DNA of 8,216 nucleotides, taken from the NCBI GenBank assembly GCA_029210545.1, contig JARGFV010000106.1:1-8216 (forward strand). The letters run 5' to 3'. Position numbers and translations under genes: made by a program. Position 1 is the stretch's first letter, and the number at the start of each line of letters is the position of its first letter. Source of the DNA: a bacterium (GTDB taxonomy: Bacteria > BMS3Abin14). Positions 1-5,807 of this stretch are shown piece by piece. A model generated the notes under the pieces. That model saw only the letters and a program-made list of their open reading frames with translations, searched no databases and was not told the DNA's origin.

Positions 1-18
1 TTTTTGCGAAGTCATCAA
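1..18. repeat. Left partial copy of dispersed hairpin element
   Basis: The first 18 bases, tttttgcgaagtcatcaa, match the reverse complement of 8133-8150 at 17 of 18 positions, with one T/C difference at position 12. The right-hand copy is a complete 26-base near-palindrome at 8133-8158, so the left copy is almost certainly cut by the window edge and should continue upstream with something like ttgatgac. The two copies bracket the whole gene cluster. Because the element is nearly palindromic its orientation means little. It is probably a dispersed intergenic repeat of the REP/hairpin type; a role as a transcript end for an upstream gene is also possible. Confidence 0.6.
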
Positions 19-39
19 CTTTAATTGCCACACAGTTAG

Positions 40-67
40 CTGACATCTCATCACCATCATGAATAAT
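40..67 (+). promoter_or_regulatory. Candidate sigma70 promoter for the PPC/DUF296-activator pair
   Basis: CTGACA at 40-45 (5 of 6 to the -35 consensus) and AATAAT at 62-67 (5 of 6 to the -10 consensus) are separated by 16 bases. A start near 74 would give a leader of about 110 bases before the ATG at 183. It is the best housekeeping-type promoter I can find in 1-182. No comparable promoter is visible in the 67-base gap before the activator gene, so this one may serve both genes. The stretch is AT-richer than the genes, which raises the chance of accidental matches. Confidence 0.4.
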
Positions 68-100
68 GCGGGCTAGGCGGCCCAGCACGACCAAGCTGGT

Positions 101-117
101 CCAAAATGGAATTTTGG
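101..117. repeat. Inverted repeat in the leader of the PPC/DUF296 gene (possible operator)
   Basis: CCAAAAT at 101-107 and ATTTTGG at 111-117 are perfect reverse complements around the 3-base spacer gga. The site lies roughly 30-45 bases after the predicted start of transcription and 66 bases before the ATG. A repressor site or a small hairpin in the leader RNA are both possible. No half-site matching it is present in the TGCAAC cluster at 2547-2585, so it does not look like a site for the activator encoded here. Confidence 0.35.
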
Positions 118-140
118 GCAATAATAGCGGGCGGCCATAA

Positions 141-158
141 TCAGTTAAAACCAACTGA
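141..158. repeat. Short inverted repeat upstream of the first ribosome binding site
   Basis: TCAGTT at 141-146 and AACTGA at 153-158 form a perfect 6-base inverted repeat with a 6-base spacer, aaaacc. It ends about 11 bases before the AGGAG ribosome binding site (170-174). It could be a weak leader hairpin or a protein site; in AT-rich sequence it may also be chance. Confidence 0.2.
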
Positions 159-182
159 ACATCAAAAAAAGGAGCGCCCAAG

Positions 183-608
183 ATGCGTGTTGAACAGGGA
201 AGAGCGTTCATCGGCAGGCTCCCATCCGGGGCCGATCTTCTGGAATCGCTGACTGCTGTCTGCCGTTATGAGAACGTGCGGTTCGGAGTGGTCACCGCCA
301 TCGGGGCCGTGTCCTCTGCCAGGCTGGGGTATTACAAACAGGATGAACAGGAGTATATGGAGTGCCTGAACATCGAAAAGGGCCTGGAGATCGTTTCCTG
401 CCTGGGCAATATGTCCCTCAAGGAGGGCGAGATCTTTGTCCATACCCATGTCATCTTGTCCGACAAAGAGGGGCGCTGCTACGGTGGCCACCTGATGCCG
501 GGTACCAGGGTGTTCGCAGCCGAATACTGCATCAGGGAACTGGTGGGTAAACCTTACAGCCGGGAGTGGGATGCAGTAACAGGTCTGGCATTGTGGCCCC
601 AGGAATGA
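183..608 (+). CDS. PPC/DUF296 domain protein
   Basis: This 141-residue protein appears to be a single PPC domain (plant and prokaryote conserved, also called DUF296), the usual size for free-standing bacterial members. Seen in the sequence: an IGAVSSARLGYY strand-turn region at about 40-51, GNMSLKEGE at 75-83, H87-T-H89, and GGHL at 101-104 including H103. In this family the HxH pair and the later histidine are commonly arranged as a metal site, and the fold forms trimers. No signal peptide or membrane segment is visible, so it should be cytoplasmic. The ATG at 183 follows AGGAG at 170-174 with 8 bases of spacing. It lies 67 bases before the activator gene and is probably co-transcribed with it. 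The family is often annotated as DNA-binding by analogy with plant AT-hook proteins, but this protein has no AT-hook, so a regulatory role is unproven. Family assignment is fairly secure; function is unknown. Confidence 0.85.
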   Translation: MRVEQGRAFIGRLPSGADLLESLTAVCRYENVRFGVVTAIGAVSSARLGYYKQDEQEYMECLNIEKGLEIVSCLGNMSLKEGEIFVHTHVILSDKEGRCYGGHLMPGTRVFAAEYCIRELVGKPYSREWDAVTGLALWPQE

Positions 609-641
609 TCACCTCTTGTTTAAAAGTCCCGTTCGGTGATC
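607..641 (+). repeat. Inverted repeat between the PPC/DUF296 and activator genes
   Basis: GATCACC at 607-613 and GGTGATC at 635-641 are perfect 7-base inverted repeats with a 21-base loop. The left arm overlaps the TGA stop (606-608) of the PPC/DUF296 gene. The following sequence, ccccttgtctttt, is only mildly T-rich, so this is not a convincing intrinsic terminator. It might partly limit read-through or stabilise the upstream message. Confidence 0.25.
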
Positions 642-675
642 CCCTTGTCTTTTGGCAGTGTGTTGAGGAGGTGAA

Positions 676-2544
676 ATGAGTATCCTTTTCATAGCACCCA
701 GCGCGGAGATGGCCAGGACCGCCCGAAAGGTCTTTGCTGACGAGACCGATCAGATGGAGATCGTGGAGGCACTCCTGAGTACGGCTCTGCCCGTGGCGCG
801 CCGGGCCCAGACCGGGGGCGTAGATACCATCGTCATCACCCGGGGAGGAACGGCCCTTCTGCTCAAGAAAGCGGGCATCATGGCGCCCATCGTGGAGATC
901 CCCATCGCTGCGGAAGACATGGTCCAGGCCGTGGCCGAAGCCTGCCAGTTGGCGGGGAAGGATGATCCGCGTATCGGCGTGGTCGCCTTCCCCAACATGA
1001 CCCTGGGCCTGGAAGCTTTCGCGCCCCTTCTGCGGATCGACCTGCGATACTATCCCCTGGAACTGGAAGAGGATGTTCACCAGGCCCTCGACTTAGCCCT
1101 GGCCGACGGTGTCGAGGTCGTTCTCGGTGGGGTGATCACGAGCAAGGTGGCCGAGGAGAGGGGGATACCAGCGGTCCTTTTACAGTGCGGCCCCAACTCT
1201 TTTCGGCTGGCTGTTCAGGAAGCCCAGAGGATCGTCGACGCCCGCTGGCTGGAAAAGCAGCAGGCAGAGGAGTTCAAGGCCATCCTCGATTACGCCCACG
1301 AGGGCATTGTGGCCATCAATCGTGAAGGGCGCATCACAGTATTTAACCCCGTCACCGAACGGCTCACGGGAGTTCATGCAGGTGATGCCCTGGGAAGACC
1401 GGCGCGGGATGTGATACCGGAGGCGCGTCTCACCGAAGCCCTGGCATCTGGCCGCCAGGAGCTCAGTGAGATGGTTTCCCTGGGGAAAACAGACATGCTT
1501 GTAAGCCGGGTTCCCATTATGGTCGATGGTCAGATCATGGGCGTTGTGGGAACACTCCAGGATGTCACCCGTATAATCAGAGCGGAATCGAAGATCCGTC
1601 AGGAAGCTAACCGCAAGGGCCACGTGGCCCGCTTCCGGTTCTCCGACCTTCGGGGGGAGAGCCCGGCGCTTATGGAGGCGGTGAGACTGGCAAAGGGGTA
1701 CTCCGCTACCGATTCAGCCATCCTTTTGCAAGGAGAAACCGGCGTTGGGAAAGAGATCTTTGCCCAGAGCATCCACCATGAGAGCGGCCGCAGCAAAGGT
1801 CCTTTCGTGGCCGTGAACTGCGCTGCGCTGCCCGAGAGCCTTTTGGAAAGCGAGCTCTTCGGCTACGCGGAGGGTGCTTTTACCGGGGCCAGGAAGGGAG
1901 GCAAGCCGGGACTTTTCGAACTGGCCCACGGCGGGACCCTCTTGCTGGACGAGGTGAGCGAGATCCCCCTTTCCCTGCAGGGCCGCCTTCTCAGGGTTCT
2001 TCAGGAGAGGGAGGTGATGCGTCTGGGCCACGACAGGGTGATCAAGGTGGACGTTCGGGTTATCTGCGCCACAAACCGGGATCTTGACCGGCATGTAAAA
2101 GATGGCCATTTCCGTGTCGATCTTTTCTACCGCCTCAACGTTTTGAGCCTGCGCATCCCGTCGCTGAGAGAGCGCCCCGTCGATGTGCCTGTCCTGGTAG
2201 ATCATTTCCTGGTGCGCCAGGGTGGAGAACCTCCTCACCTGAGCGAGGGGGCCATGGAACTCCTGATGAGCCATCCCTGGCCCGGCAACGTGCGCGAACT
2301 GGAGAACTGGTGCCACCGCCTCATGGTAACGGCAGACCATGGGAAAGAGGTCGGCACTCAGACAGCCGCCCGGCTCCTGGAGAGCAGTCAGCGTCAAACT
2401 CCTTCCCGCGATCGGAGTACGCCGGAGGAGATCCAAAGGGCGCTGCGCCAGGCCGGCGGCAATCTGCACAGGGCGGCCGAGATCCTGGGTATACACCGGG
2501 TCACTCTCTGGCGACGTCTCAAAAAAACAGGCCAGCAGAACTGA
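676..2544 (+). CDS. PrpR-type sigma54-dependent transcriptional activator (PrpR_N-PAS-AAA+-Fis HTH)
   Basis: This 622-residue one-component enhancer-binding protein has a PrpR_N-like sensor at about 5-190, with ITRGGTA at 54-60 and GGVITSK at 151-157. A PAS region follows at about 200-305, starting AILDYAHEGIVAINREG. The AAA+ domain spans about 325-560: Walker A GETGVGKE at 353-360, GAFTGA sigma54-contact loop at 400-405, Walker B LLLDE at 422-426, candidate arginine fingers R480 and R486, and WPGNVREL at 535-542. A Fis-type helix-turn-helix lies at about 585-616. All motifs needed for ATP-driven activation of sigma54 polymerase are intact. There is no receiver domain, so a small molecule rather than phosphorylation is the likely signal. 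The founder PrpR responds to 2-methylcitrate; here a tartrate-type acid or its product is my inference. The ATG at 676 follows GAGGAGGTG at 665-673, a strong but closely spaced ribosome binding site. Its presumed target promoter lies directly downstream. Confidence 0.93.
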   Translation: MSILFIAPSAEMARTARKVFADETDQMEIVEALLSTALPVARRAQTGGVDTIVITRGGTALLLKKAGIMAPIVEIPIAAEDMVQAVAEACQLAGKDDPRIGVVAFPNMTLGLEAFAPLLRIDLRYYPLELEEDVHQALDLALADGVEVVLGGVITSKVAEERGIPAVLLQCGPNSFRLAVQEAQRIVDARWLEKQQAEEFKAILDYAHEGIVAINREGRITVFNPVTERLTGVHAGDALGRPARDVIPEARLTEALASGRQELSEMVSLGKTDMLVSRVPIMVDGQIMGVVGTLQDVTRIIRAESKIRQEANRKGHVARFRFSDLRGESPALMEAVRLAKGYSATDSAILLQGETGVGKEIFAQSIHHESGRSKGPFVAVNCAALPESLLESELFGYAEGAFTGARKGGKPGLFELAHGGTLLLDEVSEIPLSLQGRLLRVLQEREVMRLGHDRVIKVDVRVICATNRDLDRHVKDGHFRVDLFYRLNVLSLRIPSLRERPVDVPVLVDHFLVRQGGEPPHLSEGAMELLMSHPWPGNVRELENWCHRLMVTADHGKEVGTQTAARLLESSQRQTPSRDRSTPEEIQRALRQAGGNLHRAAEILGIHRVTLWRRLKKTGQQN

Positions 2545-2546
2545 TT

Positions 2547-2585
2547 GTTGCAATGCAACGCAACGTTGTGTTGCATTTTGTTGCA
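2547..2585. promoter_or_regulatory. TGCAAC half-site cluster: predicted upstream activator sequence
   Basis: Four copies of one 6-base word occur in 39 bases: GTTGCA at 2547-2552, 2570-2575 and 2580-2585, and its complement TGCAAC at 2554-2559. The first pair makes a perfect palindrome with a 1-base centre (2547-2559). TGCAAC at 2554 and GTTGCA at 2570 are the ends of a 26-base near-palindrome at 2552-2577 with a single mismatched pair. The cluster starts 2 bases after the activator stop codon and is centred about 92 bases before the -24 element of the sigma54 promoter, a typical enhancer distance. I infer it is the binding site of the adjacent activator. I could not identify a clear IHF site between it and the promoter. 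Confidence 0.7.
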
Positions 2586-2657
2586 CAGCTCCCCGCATTT
2601 TCCCCTTTCCAGGTATAAAGTTGTTTTGTAACAGCGTTTTATGTGTTTGTGGTTCTC

Positions 2658-2673
2658 TGGCACGCCCCTTGCT
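2658..2673 (+). promoter_or_regulatory. Sigma54 (-24/-12) promoter of the tct-tartrate operon
   Basis: TGGCACGCCCCTTGCT matches the sigma54 consensus TGGCAC-N5-TTGC exactly, with GG (2659-2660) and GC (2671-2672) separated by the required 10 bases. Transcription should start about 12 bases after the GC, near 2684, giving a leader of roughly 77 bases before tctC. The promoter sits between the activator gene and the transporter operon, downstream of the TGCAAC cluster. It also rules out the ATG at 2641 as the start of tctC, because that codon lies upstream of the promoter. Confidence 0.88.
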
Positions 2674-2736
2674 CTTATCCCTGCGCCCGTCCCTTGCAGG
2701 CGCGGACCCTGGTCCCCGTCTATTTTTCAGTTTAAC

Positions 2737-2753
2737 CCTTTTCGAAAAGGAGG
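2737..2753 (+). promoter_or_regulatory. Palindrome overlapping the tctC ribosome binding site
   Basis: CCTTTTCGAAAAGG at 2737-2750 is a perfect 14-base palindrome whose right arm runs into the AGGAGG ribosome binding site at 2748-2753, 7 bases before the ATG at 2761. In RNA it could form a 5-base-pair stem with a 4-base loop that covers part of the Shine-Dalgarno sequence. The stem is short, so any effect on translation is speculative. The ribosome binding site itself is strong and fixes the start codon. Confidence 0.4.
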
Positions 2754-2760
2754 AAGTTCC

Positions 2761-3714
2761 ATGAAGCGAGCGATAATCCTAGCGATCTCAGTCATGTTCG
2801 TCTTCAGTGCCGGCATTGCCTTTGCCGAGTACCCCGAGAAACCCATCACCTACATTATCCCCTTTAACCCCGGTGGGGAGTCGGATGTCACGGCCCGCTT
2901 CCAGGAGCCCATCCTGGAGGAGGTCCTGGGTGTGGATGTGAACGTGAACCACAAGCCCGGCGGCGGCGGCGCGGTCGCGTGGAGCGAGTTCCAGCGCACA
3001 GCGAAGCCTGACGGCTACACCGTCATCGGGGTCAATATCCCCCACATCATCGGCGGGCCCATGCTGCGCAAGAACTCGGGATACGAGACCGACGGCTTCG
3101 GCCTGGTCATGTGGTTCCACTTTACCCCCAACGCTCTTGTGGTAAACGCGAACAGCCCCTTCAAAACTCTCAAGGACTTCATCGACTACGCAAAGGAACA
3201 CCCCAAGGTCATCACCGTGGGCGGCAGTGGCAGCTACAGCGCCAACCACCTGGAGATGTTGCGTTTGGAGCGTGAGGCCGGCATCAAGCTCACCTACATC
3301 CCGCACACGGGGACTGGTCCCCTGGTACCTGCTATCCTCGGCGGCCACCTCAGCGCCCTCATGACCTACTCCATGCCCCCCGTGCAGCTGGGGGACAAGG
3401 TCAGGGTCCTGGCTGTCGCCTCCGACGAGCGAGTCGAAGCCCTTCCGGACGCCCCCACTTTCAAGGAGCAGGGGTACGACATCGTGGGCGGAGCCTTCCG
3501 GGGCGTGGCCGCTCCCAAGGGAACGCCCAAGGCGGTTATCGACAAGCTGGCCGATGCCTTCACCAGGGCCAACAAGAAGATCGCCGAGAAACAGCTCCCC
3601 CTGGGGTTCGTCATGACCTACGCTACCGGGGATGACGCCACGGCTCTGGTGGAAAAGATGGGCAAGTCCTACAGCGACGTGATCAACGACATACTCGAAG
3701 AGCAGAAGAAGTAA
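2761..3714 (+). CDS. tctC: Tripartite tricarboxylate transporter substrate-binding protein (TctC/Bug family)
   Basis: This 317-residue precursor is the periplasmic receptor of a TctCAB importer. A Sec signal peptide is clear: MKR, a hydrophobic core, then a predicted cut after AFA at residue 22, leaving a mature protein starting EYPEKPIT. There is no lipobox cysteine. Family features are PFNPGGESD at 34-42, which corresponds to the PFxPGGxxD ligand-loop motif, KPGGGGAVAW at 65-74, DAPTFKEQGYD at 230-240 and the RGVAAPKGTP stretch near 247-256. Length is normal for the family. An in-frame ATG at 2641 would add 40 residues, but it lies before the sigma54 promoter and would bury the signal peptide, so 2761 is the start. 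It is the first gene of the operon, 49 bases ahead of tctA. Bug receptors bind varied carboxylates; a tartrate-type ligand is inferred from the downstream enzymes. Confidence 0.93.
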   Translation: MKRAIILAISVMFVFSAGIAFAEYPEKPITYIIPFNPGGESDVTARFQEPILEEVLGVDVNVNHKPGGGGAVAWSEFQRTAKPDGYTVIGVNIPHIIGGPMLRKNSGYETDGFGLVMWFHFTPNALVVNANSPFKTLKDFIDYAKEHPKVITVGGSGSYSANHLEMLRLEREAGIKLTYIPHTGTGPLVPAILGGHLSALMTYSMPPVQLGDKVRVLAVASDERVEALPDAPTFKEQGYDIVGGAFRGVAAPKGTPKAVIDKLADAFTRANKKIAEKQLPLGFVMTYATGDDATALVEKMGKSYSDVINDILEEQKK

Positions 3715-3763
3715 TCATCGGGTTTTAAAGCAGCAGCAGCCGCGAGAGGTCTCGGGAGGTCCA

Positions 3764-5305
3764 ATGGAGCTTTTCTGGAAAGTGGTCACGGAGTTGATGA
3801 ACCCCTTCGTTTTTTTCCTCATCCTGGGGGGAGTGACGTCGGGCCTCTTCGTGGGTGCCATGCCGGGGCTCACGGCTGCCATGGCCCTCGCGGTGCTGCT
3901 GCCTTTCACCTTCAAACTGCCACCGCTGCTGGGGCTGGTGGCCCTGGGCGCCGTCTACATGGGCGCCATCTACGGCGGGTCCTTTGCCGCCATTCTCGTC
4001 AACACCCCCGGAACCCCCTCATCCATCGCCACGGCATTCGAGGGGTACCCCATGGCCAAGGATGGGCGCGCCATCGAAGCCATAAGTATCGCCACCGTTT
4101 CCTCGGCTGTCGGCGGATTGGCGGGGGTATTCTTTCTGCTGGTTCTCTCGCCACCGCTGGCGCGCCTCTCCATCCAGTTCGGTTCCGCCGAGTATTTCTG
4201 GGTCGCCATGCTGGGACTCACCCTTATCGCCAGCCTCTCCCCGGGGTCAACGCTGAAAGGTTTCATGGGAGGGTCCTTCGGCATGGTCCTGGCCTCGGTG
4301 GGCGTGGCCCCCATCGGCGGAGAGAACCGGTTCACCTTCGGAATGCCGGTCCTGCAGGGCGGAGTGGAGATGATCGTGGCGCTTATCGGGTTCTTCGTCA
4401 TCCCCGAACTGTTCAACATGGCGGCCCACGGCCGGGCGGCCCTGGTCGAGGTCACCATGGACTCCAGGAAGCGGGGCACCTTTTTCAGCGCCATCCGCAC
4501 CGTGTTTTCCATGCCTGTCAACCTCATACGTTCGTGTATTATCGGCGAGATCGTGGCAATTATCCCGGGTGCCGGGGGCAGCATCGCCAACCTGGTGGCC
4601 TACAACGAGGCCAAGCGGGCATCCAAACACCCGGAACGTTTCGGCAAGGGGACCGTTGAGGGGCTTGTGGCCTCCGAGTCGAGCAACAACGTCACAGTGG
4701 CCGGAAGCATGGTGCCGTTGCTCACCCTGGGGATCCCTGGAGCTCCGCCTGACGCGGTCATCCTCGGGGTGATGCTGATGCACGGATTGCGGCCCGGCAT
4801 GGACCTTTTCACCGTGAGCGGCGACCTGACCTACGCTTTCATCATTTCCATGGGGTTAGCCGCGCTGTTCATGGTCCCCGTGGGGCTGCTGGGCGGGAGG
4901 CTCATCTACCGGGTGATCGTCAAGACCCCTCACTACCTGCTGGTACCATCCATCGCCCTCGTCACCATTCTGGGCACCTACGCCCTGCGCAACAGCCTGT
5001 CCGACGTGGTTATCATGCTCCTGCTGGGTACAACCGGGTTTGTCCTGCGGGAACTGGAAGTGGAATCCGCGCCCATCGTCCTGGGTCTCATCCTGGGGGG
5101 AATCGCCGAAATGGGTTTCGTCCAGTCCATCCTGAGAGGCACCTCCCTGGACCACCCGTGGATGATGCTGTTCCAGAACAGACTTTCACAGATCATCATT
5201 TTCATGATGGTACTTTCCTTCGCCTCCCCCTACCTTTCGGCGGGATTCAGGAGGTTCAAAAGAGGTCCTGAGGAGCTGTTAAAGGATGAAGGGGATTCTC
5301 CATGA
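3764..5305 (+). CDS. tctA: Tripartite tricarboxylate transporter large membrane subunit TctA
   Basis: This 513-residue, very hydrophobic protein is the channel subunit of the transporter, expected to have about 10-12 transmembrane segments in the inner membrane. Family signatures are present in order: VGAMPGLTAAMALAVLLPF from residue 30, YGGSFAAILVNTPGTPSS from residue 70, IIPGAGGSIANLVAYNEAK from residue 266, ESSNN at 305-309, and GIPGAPPDAVILGVM from residue 323. Length is normal (about 500) and no key segment is missing. The C-terminal tail FRRFKRGPEELLKDEGDSP is charged and probably cytoplasmic. The ATG at 3764 follows GGGAGGT at 3754-3760. The gap from tctC contains a short AGC triplet run and a minor CGAGA/TCTCG repeat, neither convincing as regulation. 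Its TGA overlaps the tctB start (ATGA), which indicates translational coupling. Uptake is thought to be ion-gradient driven in this family. Confidence 0.95.
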   Translation: MELFWKVVTELMNPFVFFLILGGVTSGLFVGAMPGLTAAMALAVLLPFTFKLPPLLGLVALGAVYMGAIYGGSFAAILVNTPGTPSSIATAFEGYPMAKDGRAIEAISIATVSSAVGGLAGVFFLLVLSPPLARLSIQFGSAEYFWVAMLGLTLIASLSPGSTLKGFMGGSFGMVLASVGVAPIGGENRFTFGMPVLQGGVEMIVALIGFFVIPELFNMAAHGRAALVEVTMDSRKRGTFFSAIRTVFSMPVNLIRSCIIGEIVAIIPGAGGSIANLVAYNEAKRASKHPERFGKGTVEGLVASESSNNVTVAGSMVPLLTLGIPGAPPDAVILGVMLMHGLRPGMDLFTVSGDLTYAFIISMGLAALFMVPVGLLGGRLIYRVIVKTPHYLLVPSIALVTILGTYALRNSLSDVVIMLLLGTTGFVLRELEVESAPIVLGLILGGIAEMGFVQSILRGTSLDHPWMMLFQNRLSQIIIFMMVLSFASPYLSAGFRRFKRGPEELLKDEGDSP

Positions 5306-5757
5306 AAAGGCAAACGAATACAGATCTTTTTGCAGGCATCCTCGGCCTGGTCCTGGTAGGCATCTTCTGGTACGGCCGGGGAGAAGTGGGCCACCTGAGC
5401 ATCATGTTCCCCAATGCGATCCTGTTTCTCCTCGGGGTGTTCTCGGTGGCCCTGGTTGTCAAGGGCCTGGTGCGCCCGCACCGCCGGTCCGTTTTTTCCG
5501 AGGGTGACAGGGGCAAGATCCTCGGTACCGGCACAATCCTCTTTGTATGGGTGATCGCTATTCCCTATGCGGGTTTTTTCCTTGCCAGCGTTGCGGGGTT
5601 TTGGGGATTGACATGCTATCTGGCCTCCACGCACCGGAAGGTGACGCCGCTCCAGGCAGGTAAATGGTTATGTATTGTCCTGGCCGAGGTGACCTTTTTC
5701 TACATGATCTTCGCCAAACTCCTTTACGTGCCTCTTCCAACCGGGCTCTTTTTCTGA
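5302..5757 (+). CDS. tctB: Tripartite tricarboxylate transporter small membrane subunit TctB
   Basis: This 151-residue membrane protein matches the size and pattern of TctB. Hydrophobic segments lie at about 7-24, 36-57, 73-90, 91-108 and 122-140. The loop at about 58-72 (RPHRRSVFSEGDRGK) is basic and probably cytoplasmic. The C-terminal FAKLLYVPLPTGLFF resembles the conserved end of the family, and IPYAGFFLAS at about 87-96 fits the usual central motif. TctB proteins are poorly conserved, so the call also leans on position: its ATG overlaps the tctA stop in an ATGA. An out-of-frame ORF starting upstream at 5286 is a shadow. TctB is required for transport with TctA, but its mechanistic role is not well defined. 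Confidence 0.9.
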   Translation: MKRQTNTDLFAGILGLVLVGIFWYGRGEVGHLSIMFPNAILFLLGVFSVALVVKGLVRPHRRSVFSEGDRGKILGTGTILFVWVIAIPYAGFFLASVAGFWGLTCYLASTHRKVTPLQAGKWLCIVLAEVTFFYMIFAKLLYVPLPTGLFF

Positions 5758-5807
5758 TCCGAGCCGGGGGCCTGTGAATCCGGTCCACCATGAAAGGAAG
5801 TTAAAAA

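Noticed and set aside
607-650. Intrinsic terminator between the PPC/DUF296 and activator genes
   Set aside because: The 7-base stem has a 21-base loop and is followed by a C-rich rather than T-rich tract, so it is kept only as an inverted repeat.
654-667. Possible second sigma54 promoter ahead of the activator (TTGGCAGTGTGTTGAGG)
   Set aside because: TGGCA looks like a -24 box, but the position where GC is required at -12 reads AG, and it would overlap the ribosome binding site.
1714-2598. 294-codon open frame on the minus strand opposite the activator AAA+ domain
   Set aside because: It lies opposite intact Walker and GAFTGA motifs, has no recognisable family features, and its start would fall near the TGCAAC cluster without a supporting promoter.
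2581-2619. Possible sigma70 promoter (TTGCAC ... TATAAA) before tctC
   Set aside because: The spacing between the two boxes is 27 bases, far from 17; TTGCAC is part of the TGCAAC repeat cluster. The sigma54 promoter explains the region better.
3729-3754. AGC triplet run and CGAGA/TCTCG repeat between tctC and tctA as an RNA-processing or attenuation site
   Set aside because: The triplet run is only about four units and the palindrome can form only a 4-base-pair stem; too weak to support a function.
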